NCBI GenBank assembly: GCA_945860325.1
Contig: CAMARL010000033.1
Span: 1-14,074, forward strand
Source: Spirosoma fluviale
GTDB lineage: Bacteria; Bacteroidota; Bacteroidia; Cytophagales; Spirosomataceae
Reading direction: 5' to 3'
Length of the DNA stretch: 14,074 nucleotides
Position numbers and translations under genes: made by a program. This document shows, one piece after another, positions 6,575 through 14,074 of the stretch (its first letter is position 1; each line of letters starts with the position of its first letter). The notes below the pieces were generated by a model. The model had not been told where the DNA came from, did not search any database, and worked only from the letters and a program-made list of their open reading frames with translations.

Positions 6575-9500
6575 ATGAAAACAAAATTCTACGTGAGCAG
6601 AGTGGTCTTCATGATGGCATTAATGTTAACCCTATCTTGGGTTTCATTTGGTCAAGACCGAAAAGTAGCGGGAAAAGTTCAGGACTCAGGTGGTCAGGGC
6701 ATTCCGGGAGTTTCTATTGTTGTCAAAGGAAGTACCGTAGGTACAACTTCTGATGGAAATGGATCATTCTCCATTAATGTAAAAAGTTCTAATGCAGAAC
6801 TAACATTCACATCTGTTGGGTATGTAAGCCAAACAGTTGCCGTAGGTGGTAAATCCACTTTAGCGATTACGCTAGCTGATGATGTAAGCCAATTGAACGA
6901 GATAATCGTTACAGGTTATGCATCCCAACGTAAAAAAGACATTACAGGTGCTGTAACTGTGGTAAGCGCGAAAGAACTTAACGCGGTACCTTCTGCTTCT
7001 GTAACTCAAATGTTACAAGGTCGCGCTGCGGGTGTGACGGTAGGTAATGACAACTCACCAGGTGGTGGAACAATGGTTCGTGTACGTGGTTTTGGTTCTA
7101 TTAACAACAATAGCCCGTTATACGTAATTGACGGAGTACCTACTCAAGGAACTTTGAACCAAATCAACCCTAATGATATCGAGTCGATGCAGGTATTGAA
7201 AGATGCTTCTGCGGCTTCTATCTATGGTGCTCGTGCGGCCAATGGTGTTGTGATCATTACAACAAAACGTGGAAGCGAAGGTGAGCCAAAAATCACTTTT
7301 GACATGTACACGGGAACTCAAGATGTGGGTAAAACGATCGGCATGTTGAATACAAAGGAATTAGGACAATACTATTACGAGTCTGAAATAGGTGCAGGAA
7401 GACCAGCTGGAACTTCTCCATCGATTCAATATCGTTTTGGTGCAGATGGATCACAAACAATCGCGGATTATATTTATCCAAACATTTACGGAACATTGCC
7501 AGCCAATTATACATATACAAATGACTTAGCTGACCCTAATTTGAATAAAACAGCTTTTAATATTACAAAAGCAAACAAAGAAGGAACTGATTGGCAAAAT
7601 GTTATTTTCGGACCTGCAAACATTTCAAGTTATCAAGTGGGTGCAACAGGTGGTTCTAAAGGAGGCAAATATGCCATTTCTGCCAATTACTTTGCACAAG
7701 ATGGTATCTTAAAATATACTGCCTATAAAAGATATTCAGTTCGTGCGAATACAGAATTTAAAAAAGGTAATTTGACTTTCGGAGAAAATGTAACGATTAC
7801 GTATGATGAAAGACAAGGAACGCCAAGTGGTAATAACTCTGAGAGTAATTCAATGATGTTAGCATGGAGGATTCACCCAATGATTCCAGTATATGATATT
7901 ACGGGTGGACCCAAAGAATTAGGGGGTACTAACTCATCTGACTTGAATGGTTTTGCAGGATCACGTGGGCAAAACTTAGGAAACGCAACTAATCCTTTTG
8001 CTATTTTATTTAGAGAAAAGGATAACCCTGTAAGAGCTACGCATATTTTCGGAAACGTATATGGCGAATATGAAATCATTAAAGATTTAAAGGCAAGAAC
8101 TAGTTTAGGTTTTGAATTTAACAACTACAATAGATCTGAATTCTACAATAGAAATATCGAAGCGGTTGAGGCTCGTAATGCAAACAGCTTAACTGTTTCA
8201 AACTCTTATGACCGTGCGATTACTTGGTATAACACATTGAATTATGCAAAAACAATTGGAGATCATTCGGTGAATGTTTTAGTAGGTACTGAAGCGGTGT
8301 CAACGTATGGTTTTGGATTTAATGCGCAACGTTCAAACTTTGCTTTTGATGATCCTTCTTATCGTTATTTGAATAATGGTGCGGCAGCTGGTCTTGCAAA
8401 TTCAGGAGGTGGTTCACCGATTACCGCTTTGTTCTCACAATTCGGAAAAGTCAACTACTCATACAAAGAATTGTTATTAGCTGACTTTACGATTCGTCGC
8501 GATGGATCATCACGTTTTGCTCCGGCATACCGTTATGGTATTTTCCCTGCATTCTCAGTGGGTATTCGTTTATCTGAACTAGCTTTCATGAAGGACTTGA
8601 CATTTATTAATGACTTGAAACTTCGTGCGGGTTGGGGTAAAACAGGTAACCAGTTAATTCCAAACGTATATAATGCTTCTACATTATTCATACCAGATCC
8701 GAATAATAACGCATACGATATCGCAGGTTCAGGAAGTTCTATTGCAACTGGTTTCGATTTAGCTCAATTTGGTAACTCGAATGGCCGCTGGGAAACGAAC
8801 ACGTCAACTAACGTAGGTTTGGATGCTTCTTTGTGGAACAATAAGTTAGATGTTGCGCTGGATGTTTATTCTCGTACCACTTCTGATATGTTAACTCAGG
8901 TACCTATTCCAAAAACAGCTGGTAACGCGAGCATTCCATATGTAAATATTGGTGAGATTAATAATTCTGGATTTGATTTAAGTTTAACGTACCGTGATCA
9001 AATTGGCGATGTTCGTTACACGGTTGGTGCTATGTACTCAATGTATAAAAACAACGTAGTTAAATTGAACAATGACCCTAATGCAACTGTATTTGGATTT
9101 GGAACACGTTTACCTGCTATGTCAGTAACGAAAGCTGGTTTGCCTATCGCAAGTTTCTTTGGATATATTGTGGACGGTGTCATCAAAGATGATGCAGAAG
9201 CTGCTTCAGCACCGAAAGCATTTGGATCTACCTATACAAGAGCGGGTGTATTTAAATTCCGTGATGTAAATGGAGACGGAGTGGTAACAGCAGCGGATAA
9301 AACCATTATTGGTAATCCACATCCAGATTTTAATTATGGTTTAAATGTTTCTTTAGGGTATAAAAACTGGGATTTAACTGTATTTGGACAAGGAATTCAA
9401 GGCAATGAGATTTTTAATTATACTCGTTATTGGATAGATTTCAATACGTTCCAAGGAAATCGTTCTAAGGAGATGTTGTATAATTCTTGGAAAAAGCAAG

Positions 9501-9835
9501 GCGATGTAGCTAAGTTACCTCGTTTAAATTCTCAGGATGCAACAAGTCAGCAGATATCATCTTATATGGTTGAAGATGGCTCATACTTTAGAATTAAAAA
9601 TATCCAATTGACCTACACGGTGCCAAGTACAATTATTAAAAAATTGAAATTGAGCGCTTTACAAGTTTATGTTCAAGGACAAAACTTGTTTACTTTCACT
9701 AACTACAGTGGTTTAGATCCAGATATCAACTTGAGAACTTCAGGAAACGATAACCAAGATATCCACATGGGTATTGACGAAGGAGCTTTCCCTGTAGCTA
9801 AATCATATAATATTGGTTTAAAAGTAGGATTTTAA
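6575..9835 (+). CDS. SusC/RagA-family TonB-dependent outer-membrane transporter
   Basis: This 1086-residue outer-membrane transporter imports ligands captured by its SusD partner, using TonB-ExbBD energy. The ATG at 6575 gives a good signal peptide (residues 1-26, MKTKFYVSRVV then a hydrophobic core ending WVSFG before Q27). A carboxypeptidase-regulatory-like domain at about 30-101 (KVAGKVQDSGGQGIPGVSI) marks the SusC class. NEIIVTGYASQRKKDITGAV at about 108-127 leads into the plug, with VRVRGFGS, PLYVIDGVP and the hallmark LKDASAASIYGARAANGV (208-225). The rest is a large beta-barrel ending in VAKSYNIGLKVGF with a terminal phenylalanine. A longer frame from TTG 6512 is unlikely because it would overlap the promoter and place a charged extension before the signal peptide. 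SusD follows after 35 nt. The substrate cannot be read from sequence and no enzyme gene is adjacent. Confidence 0.96.
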   Translation: MKTKFYVSRVVFMMALMLTLSWVSFGQDRKVAGKVQDSGGQGIPGVSIVVKGSTVGTTSDGNGSFSINVKSSNAELTFTSVGYVSQTVAVGGKSTLAITLADDVSQLNEIIVTGYASQRKKDITGAVTVVSAKELNAVPSASVTQMLQGRAAGVTVGNDNSPGGGTMVRVRGFGSINNNSPLYVIDGVPTQGTLNQINPNDIESMQVLKDASAASIYGARAANGVVIITTKRGSEGEPKITFDMYTGTQDVGKTIGMLNTKELGQYYYESEIGAGRPAGTSPSIQYRFGADGSQTIADYIYPNIYGTLPANYTYTNDLADPNLNKTAFNITKANKEGTDWQNVIFGPANISSYQVGATGGSKGGKYAISANYFAQDGILKYTAYKRYSVRANTEFKKGNLTFGENVTITYDERQGTPSGNNSESNSMMLAWRIHPMIPVYDITGGPKELGGTNSSDLNGFAGSRGQNLGNATNPFAILFREKDNPVRATHIFGNVYGEYEIIKDLKARTSLGFEFNNYNRSEFYNRNIEAVEARNANSLTVSNSYDRAITWYNTLNYAKTIGDHSVNVLVGTEAVSTYGFGFNAQRSNFAFDDPSYRYLNNGAAAGLANSGGGSPITALFSQFGKVNYSYKELLLADFTIRRDGSSRFAPAYRYGIFPAFSVGIRLSELAFMKDLTFINDLKLRAGWGKTGNQLIPNVYNASTLFIPDPNNNAYDIAGSGSSIATGFDLAQFGNSNGRWETNTSTNVGLDASLWNNKLDVALDVYSRTTSDMLTQVPIPKTAGNASIPYVNIGEINNSGFDLSLTYRDQIGDVRYTVGAMYSMYKNNVVKLNNDPNATVFGFGTRLPAMSVTKAGLPIASFFGYIVDGVIKDDAEAASAPKAFGSTYTRAGVFKFRDVNGDGVVTAADKTIIGNPHPDFNYGLNVSLGYKNWDLTVFGQGIQGNEIFNYTRYWIDFNTFQGNRSKEMLYNSWKKQGDVAKLPRLNSQDATSQQISSYMVEDGSYFRIKNIQLTYTVPSTIIKKLKLSALQVYVQGQNLFTFTNYSGLDPDINLRTSGNDNQDIHMGIDEGAFPVAKSYNIGLKVGF

Positions 9836-9870
9836 TTACGCTAACATTTGTAAATAAAACAGATAAAAAA

Positions 9871-11646
9871 ATGAAAAAATTAATCATATTATCAATTTTA
9901 GCGACTGTCGGCCTGAATTTTTCTTGTTCAGATAGTTTCTTTGAAATCGCCCCTCAAGGTGCGGCAAACTTAACTTCATTAAGTAACAAAAATGGAGTGA
10001 ATGCCCTGTTAGTGGGTGCATATTCATTATTGGACGGTGTAGGATCAGGAAATGTGGGTCGTACATCTACGAGCTCGAACTATGTGTTCGGGGGTATCAC
10101 TTCGGGTGATGCGGTTAAAGGAACTGATGCCGGAGATCAGCCGGAACAAACGTATATTGAGCAGTTCAACTGGCTATCAGATAATTCCTACTTTTTTGGT
10201 AAATGGTGGGGAATGTATGATGGGGTAGCGCGTGCGAATGAAGCTATGTTACTAGCTCAAAGTGCTGACGTCAAAGATATGACGGATGCTGAGAAAGCAC
10301 AAGTTGTAGCCGAAGCTAAGTTCTTGCGTGGACATTTTCACTTTGAAGCTAAGAAAATGTGGAATAAAGTTCCTTATATTTCTGAGACTGTATACAAGCG
10401 TGAAGATCCTAACTCAACCAAGATCCCAAACACAGCGGATATTTGGGCTAACATCGAGAAGGATTTCTCGGATGCGGCAGCCGTATTGCCAGCTACACAA
10501 TCTCAAAAAGGTCGTGCCACTAAATGGTCTGCGATGACCTATTTAGCAAAAGCGTATATGTTTCAAAAGAAATTTGCAGCTGCAAAAACTCTTTTAGAAG
10601 ATGTGTACAAGAACTCAGGCAAGAAATTAGTGCCAAACTTCCATGATAATTTCCGTACGACTGGAAATAATAATGCGGAATCAATCTTCGAAATTCAATT
10701 TTCTGTAAATGATGGTTCTACTGGTAATAATGGTAATGCGGGAGATGGCTTGAATTGGCCATATAATGCTTCGTCTCCTGGTCGTGGATGTTGCGGATTC
10801 TATTTACCATCTCAAAACTTGGTGAATGCTTTCAAAACTACTACGGATGGTTTGCCTATGATTGGAGAAAAGAAAGATGGTACAGCTGATACATATAACA
10901 ATGTGGATTTACCAAACGATCAAGGATTAGCATCTAGCGTAGCATTTAATTTAAATAAGTCGATCCCAGTAGATCCACGTTTAGATTGGACTGTAGGTCG
11001 CCGTGGTGTAAACTTCTTAGATTGGGGTATAATGCCAGGACAAAACTGGATTCGTGACCAAGGTTATTCAGGTCCATACATTGGTAAAAAATGGATGTAT
11101 TATTTAGCCGAAGAAGGAAGTACTACTCACTCTACGAGCAGACGTTCTGTTAATAACAACTTCCGAATGCTTAAATTCTCATCCGTTGTTTTATGGTTGG
11201 CAGAATGTGAGGCTGAATTAGGAAACTTAGCAGCCGCTGAAACCTATGTAAACATGATTCGTTCAAGAGCTAAAACGGGTTCTTTACAAGATGCATCTGT
11301 CAACTACGTAGTAAATCCATATCCTGCAGGTACCTTCGCAGCAAAAGGAAAAGATTATTCAATGAATGCTATTTACATGGAAAATCGTTTAGAGTTTGCG
11401 ATGGAAGGTCACCGTTTCTTCGACTTAGTTCGTTGGGGTATCGCAGCACCCTACTTAAACAAGTATTTAGCTGAAGAGTCTAAAAGCGGAACAGATATGT
11501 CAGGCAGAACTTATAACAAGAGACTCTACCTAGTAGGTAGAACATTTGCTGCTGGCAAGAATGATTATTTCCCTCTACCAAATGACGAGATCTTAAACTC
11601 TCAAAAAGACGGAAAGCCTACATTGACTCAAAACCCTGGTTATTAA
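9871..11646 (+). CDS. SusD/RagB-family surface lipoprotein
   Basis: This is the substrate-capturing lid of the SusC transporter, anchored at the cell surface. The 591-residue protein starts with a lipoprotein signal (MKKLIILSILATVGLNFSC), with C19 as the lipidation site. The helical TPR-like core includes AEAKFLRGHFHFEAKKMWNKV (148-167 region), matching the family's EAxFLRAxxYF signature. Near the C-terminus NRLEFAMEGHRFFDLVRWG (505-523) and YFPLPNDEI ending LTQNPGY are classic SusD features. A vicinal cysteine pair, C307-C308 in GRGCCGFYLPSQNLVNAF, sits in the variable ligand-facing half; whether it forms a disulfide is unknown. It is co-transcribed with susC and followed by a strong terminator, so the pair is a two-gene unit. 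Confidence 0.96.
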   Translation: MKKLIILSILATVGLNFSCSDSFFEIAPQGAANLTSLSNKNGVNALLVGAYSLLDGVGSGNVGRTSTSSNYVFGGITSGDAVKGTDAGDQPEQTYIEQFNWLSDNSYFFGKWWGMYDGVARANEAMLLAQSADVKDMTDAEKAQVVAEAKFLRGHFHFEAKKMWNKVPYISETVYKREDPNSTKIPNTADIWANIEKDFSDAAAVLPATQSQKGRATKWSAMTYLAKAYMFQKKFAAAKTLLEDVYKNSGKKLVPNFHDNFRTTGNNNAESIFEIQFSVNDGSTGNNGNAGDGLNWPYNASSPGRGCCGFYLPSQNLVNAFKTTTDGLPMIGEKKDGTADTYNNVDLPNDQGLASSVAFNLNKSIPVDPRLDWTVGRRGVNFLDWGIMPGQNWIRDQGYSGPYIGKKWMYYLAEEGSTTHSTSRRSVNNNFRMLKFSSVVLWLAECEAELGNLAAAETYVNMIRSRAKTGSLQDASVNYVVNPYPAGTFAAKGKDYSMNAIYMENRLEFAMEGHRFFDLVRWGIAAPYLNKYLAEESKSGTDMSGRTYNKRLYLVGRTFAAGKNDYFPLPNDEILNSQKDGKPTLTQNPGY

Positions 11647-11668
11647 TCACATAGGTTTTTGAAAAATT

Positions 11669-11701
11669 AAAAAAGCAGGACAGAAGTCCTGCTTTTTTTT
11701 T
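11669..11701 (+). terminator. Strong intrinsic terminator after susD
   Basis: AGCAGGAC (11674-11681) and GTCCTGCT (11686-11693) form a perfect 8-bp stem with an AGAA loop, extended by A/T pairs and followed by a long T run ending at 11701. It lies about 25 bases after the susD stop and ends the susC-susD unit. The flanking A and T runs could let it work on both strands, but no minus-strand gene ends here. Confidence 0.93.
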
Positions 11702-11729
11702 GATACATTAGTATGAAAATCTAAAACCT

Positions 11730-12656
11730 ATGAAAAAATTATTACCATTATTCATGATGTTTATCGTTCTCGAAAACGTCATAGCACAAATTCCAGCAGG
11801 AAAAAAGGTGATCAGCGCCTTATATGTATATTCATCAAAAACAGGGAAATCAGAATTAATTTTAAAAGAACGTAGGCATTTCGAGGCGCCCAACTGGTCT
11901 AGAGATGGTAAATTCTTATTGATCAATAGCCTTGGGAAATTAGAAAAAATTAGTCCCACTGGTGAAAAATTAGGCGTACTAAATACAGGAACCATCCAAA
12001 AAGCCAACAATGACCATGGCTATTCATTTGATGGAAAGACTTTATTTATTTCCAGTGGTAAACCTGATGTAAAAGGAGGATCGTATGTCTACAAAGTATC
12101 TAGTGAGGGAGGCGAACCGATGCTTTTGACTGAAAAAACACCTTCTTATTGGCACGGTGTATCACCCGACGGTTCTAGATTTGTCTACTGTGCCTCTAGA
12201 AATGACAACTTTGATATTTATGCCATGGATTCTAATGGTGGTCCAGAAATCCGCTTAACCGATGCAGCAGGCTTAGACGATGGACCTGAATATTCGCCCG
12301 ATGGAAAATACATTTACATGAACTCATTTAGAATGGGCAAAATGCAAATTTGGAGAATGGCGACCGACGGATCCAATCAAGAACAAATGACGTTTGACGA
12401 TTATTCAACTTGGTTTGCTCACATAAGCCCTAACGGAAAAGTAGCAACGGTCATAAGTTATGTAAAAGACCAAGCAGACAAACATCCTTTTGGGCATCAA
12501 GTAAAGCTGAGGCTACTCGATTTAAAAACCAAAAAACTAACCGACTTAACAGAAGAATTTTATGGGGGCCAAGGAACGATCAATGTGCCTTCATGGTCTC
12601 CAGATGGCAAAAAATTCGCTTATGTTCGTTATGAATTAGAAGATATCACTCCATAA
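11730..12656 (+). CDS. Secreted TolB-like beta-propeller protein (PD40 repeats)
   Basis: The 308-residue protein has an N-terminal signal peptide (MKKLLPLFMMFIVLENVIA, probable cleavage after A19) and no lipobox cysteine, so it is periplasmic or exported. Six PD40-type motifs mark the blades of a propeller: NWSRDGK (55-61), YSFDGKT (98-104), VSPDGSR (144-150), YSPDGKY (188-194), ISPNGKV (232-238) and WSPDGKK (289-295). It resembles the propeller half of TolB but lacks TolB's N-terminal domain, and no tolA, tolQ, tolR or pal lies nearby, so it should not be called TolB itself. Similar proteins in Bacteroidota are often labelled TolB-family or biopolymer transporter without functional proof. 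The susD terminator upstream separates it from the SusCD unit, and I see no clear promoter in the 28 bases between. Its ligand or enzymatic role is unknown. Confidence 0.85.
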   Translation: MKKLLPLFMMFIVLENVIAQIPAGKKVISALYVYSSKTGKSELILKERRHFEAPNWSRDGKFLLINSLGKLEKISPTGEKLGVLNTGTIQKANNDHGYSFDGKTLFISSGKPDVKGGSYVYKVSSEGGEPMLLTEKTPSYWHGVSPDGSRFVYCASRNDNFDIYAMDSNGGPEIRLTDAAGLDDGPEYSPDGKYIYMNSFRMGKMQIWRMATDGSNQEQMTFDDYSTWFAHISPNGKVATVISYVKDQADKHPFGHQVKLRLLDLKTKKLTDLTEEFYGGQGTINVPSWSPDGKKFAYVRYELEDITP

Positions 12657-12674
12657 GACTTTCGAATTAATCCG

Positions 12675-12682
12675 TATCTTTG
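12675..12682 (+). promoter_or_regulatory. Candidate -7 element for the nitroreductase gene
   Basis: TATCTTTG matches TAnnTTTG and lies 18 bases before the ATG at 12701, predicting a short leader of about 10-15 nt. The region 19-21 bases upstream has no TTTG, so only half of the promoter is supported. Confidence 0.4.
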
Positions 12683-12700
12683 AGAAAATAATTTTCATTT

Positions 12701-13426
12701 ATGCTCTCAGAAAATTTCGAAGAAATTGTTCAACGCCGTAGATCCAATCGTAGATTCGATCCCGATTTTATAGTTGCGGATGAAATCATTGAAAAAAGTT
12801 TAAAGAGAGCGATTCTATCTCCCAACAGTAGCAATATGCAATTGTGGGAATTTTATTGGATTCAAAGTCCTGAAGAAAAAGAGAAATTTCACGCGTTATG
12901 TTTAGGCCAATCGGCCGCAAAAAATCCAGGGCACTTGGTCGTTTTTGTCACCAGAAAAGATTTGTGGAAGTCAAGGGCTCAGTGGAACCTCAATCGAATT
13001 AAAGAATCTTTGCAAGGCAAGGAACCCTCCAAAATGGAAAAAAGAGGTTTGGATTATTATGGGAAATTAATGCCTCTTTTATACCGACAAGATCCCTTTG
13101 GTATTTTCACTTTTGTTCGTAAATGTATTTGCATTTGGATGGGAATGAAAAAACCTTTCATGCGTTTTGGTGGAGAGGCAGACCAACGCGTTATGGCGCA
13201 TAAATCCTGTGCATTAGCTGCTCAAACGTTTATGCTATCGATTGCAGCCGAAGGATTAGAGTCTTGTCCTATGGAAGGATTTGATGCCGTTAGAGTAAAA
13301 AAGGCTTTAAATCTTCCTTCAGGAGCAGAAATAAATATGATTGTTGCCGTGGGAAAAGGAACGGAAGAAGGTGTCTGGGGACCCCGATTTAGATTGCCCT
13401 ACGAAGATGTAGTTTTCAAAAGGTAA
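12701..13426 (+). CDS. Nitroreductase-family FMN-dependent oxidoreductase
   Basis: The 241-residue protein belongs to the FMN-binding nitroreductase superfamily, whose members use NAD(P)H to reduce nitro compounds, quinones or flavins. RRRSNRRFD (12-20) is the N-terminal FMN-phosphate-binding motif, and SPNSSNMQLWEFYWI (40-54) corresponds to the family PSxxNxQPW segment. AAEGLESCPMEGFD (182-195) and VAVGKGTEEGVWGPRFRLP (215-233) are the later FMN-side elements. Between about 85 and 160 there is a long insertion with a hydrophobic stretch (PFGIFTFVRKCICIWMGM, 132-149); this may be a substrate lid or membrane-facing segment. The natural substrate cannot be inferred. The stop codon directly abuts the stop of the convergent priA. 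Confidence 0.88.
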   Translation: MLSENFEEIVQRRRSNRRFDPDFIVADEIIEKSLKRAILSPNSSNMQLWEFYWIQSPEEKEKFHALCLGQSAAKNPGHLVVFVTRKDLWKSRAQWNLNRIKESLQGKEPSKMEKRGLDYYGKLMPLLYRQDPFGIFTFVRKCICIWMGMKKPFMRFGGEADQRVMAHKSCALAAQTFMLSIAAEGLESCPMEGFDAVRVKKALNLPSGAEINMIVAVGKGTEEGVWGPRFRLPYEDVVFKR

Positions 13427-14074
13427 TTAGAGACAATCCACATCCGGGATAATTTGAACTCCTTTGCAAACTGGTGAAGTTTGTACCTTGTCCAAAATCA
13501 AACGTAAATTTTCTTTAAACTTGGCAAGAGAAACCCCCTTCTCTAATTTGATTAATATCTCCATCGCATATTGATTTCGAATCCGCTCGACTAAAGGACG
13601 CTCTGGACCTAAAATCCGGCCATGTCCAAAATTTTCTTTTAAAATACTCCCTAATTCAAAAGCTGCTTTTTCCACGGCCATGGAATCTAAATGCCTAAGC
13701 GTTAATTTAATTAATCGAGTAAATGGAGGATAATGATAGCCCTCACGCTCAATAATTTCTTCAGAATAGAGGGATTCATAATCTCCATTTAATATGAATT
13801 GAAAAAGTCGGTGAGTGGGTTGATTCGTTTGAATATATACTTGGCCCTGAACTTCCCTCCTGCCAGCCCGACCAGCCACCTGGGTGATTAATTGGAATCC
13901 ACGCTCATGGGCTCTAAAATCCGGAAAATTAATGATTCGATCTGCATCAAAAATCGCCACAGTGGATAAGCCCTCAAAGTCCAAACCCTTCGCCACCATT
14001 TGAGTACCTACTAAGATGTCAATATTTCCCGATTGGATTTCGGCTAACAAACTATTGAATGCCGTTTTAGATCT
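13427..14074 (-). CDS. priA: Primosomal protein N' (replication restart helicase PriA), C-terminal part
   Basis: PriA is a 3'-5' DNA helicase that recognises stalled or repaired forks and reloads the replisome. Only the last 216 codons are in the window; the frame stays open through the right edge (RSKTAFNSLLAEIQSGN...), so the true start lies outside. Visible parts are helicase motif V, ILVGTQMVAKGLDF, then FPDFRAHERGFQLITQVAGRAGRR with motif VI, and the C-terminal domain with YPPFTRLIKL and GPERPLVERIRNQYAMEILIKL. These match Bacteroidota PriA closely. The zinc-binding cysteines and ATP-binding motifs I-IV must lie beyond the edge. A TTG at 14048-14050 is an internal leucine and not a start. 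Confidence 0.95.
   Translation of the reverse strand, partial: RSKTAFNSLLAEIQSGNIDILVGTQMVAKGLDFEGLSTVAIFDADRIINFPDFRAHERGFQLITQVAGRAGRREVQGQVYIQTNQPTHRLFQFILNGDYESLYSEEIIEREGYHYPPFTRLIKLTLRHLDSMAVEKAAFELGSILKENFGHGRILGPERPLVERIRNQYAMEILIKLEKGVSLAKFKENLRLILDKVQTSPVCKGVQIIPDVDCL

Noticed and set aside
7118..8124. Several minus-strand open frames inside susC.
   Set aside because: They are shadows of a well-supported SusC reading frame, with no start context and no recognisable domains.
11730..12656. Naming the propeller protein TolB of the Tol-Pal system.
   Set aside because: The TolB N-terminal domain and the neighbouring tol and pal genes are missing; only the propeller is shared.
1..14074. 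A CRISPR array, defence island, prophage, insertion sequence or new multi-gene system.
   Set aside because: No regularly spaced repeats, transposase, integrase, toxin or nuclease genes were seen; almost all genes belong to familiar housekeeping or SusCD families.

Overview
The window reads as ordinary chromosomal DNA of a Bacteroidota bacterium, most likely from the Cytophagales side of the phylum; I cannot name a genus. The evidence is a SusC/SusD outer-membrane pair, a short Obg without the C-terminal extension, a short-LID adenylate kinase, a zinc-free type B ribosomal protein L31, and TAnnTTTG promoter motifs with few Shine-Dalgarno sequences. The DNA is AT-rich throughout. I see no phage, plasmid, insertion sequence, CRISPR, tRNA or rRNA.

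Layout. (1) At 88-501 rpmE2 (L31 type B) has its own promoter, a leader of about 80 nt and a terminator. (2) At 514-4622 four genes lie head to tail on the plus strand: a GlmU-like sugar nucleotidyltransferase homologue, holB (DNA polymerase III delta'), hemC (hydroxymethylbilane synthase) and an RmlD-like NAD(P)-dependent reductase. They are separated by 19 nt, a 14-nt overlap and 6 nt, so they look co-transcribed although their functions are unrelated. (3) At 4629-6336, on the minus strand, adk is followed by obgE; the 91-nt gap between them carries two copies of a palindromic repeat. (4) At 6575-11701 a susC-susD pair runs on the plus strand from its own promoter region and ends at a strong intrinsic terminator. 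(5) At 11730-12656 is a secreted TolB-like beta-propeller protein, followed at 12701-13426 by a nitroreductase. (6) At 13427-14074, on the minus strand, is the C-terminal part of priA, cut by the window edge.

How the genes fit together. Most are housekeeping genes for ribosome function (rpmE2, obgE), replication and restart (holB, priA), nucleotide balance (adk) and tetrapyrrole synthesis (hemC). The accessory part is the SusCD uptake pair. No glycoside hydrolase, peptidase or dedicated regulator lies beside it, so its substrate cannot be inferred.

I found no convincing new biological system. The points most worth checking are small cis-elements: the paired palindromic repeats between adk and obgE, a hairpin between a Shine-Dalgarno-like sequence and the susC start codon, and the rpmE2 leader, which has a bulged hairpin and a 24-codon reading frame overlapping the rpmE2 start.
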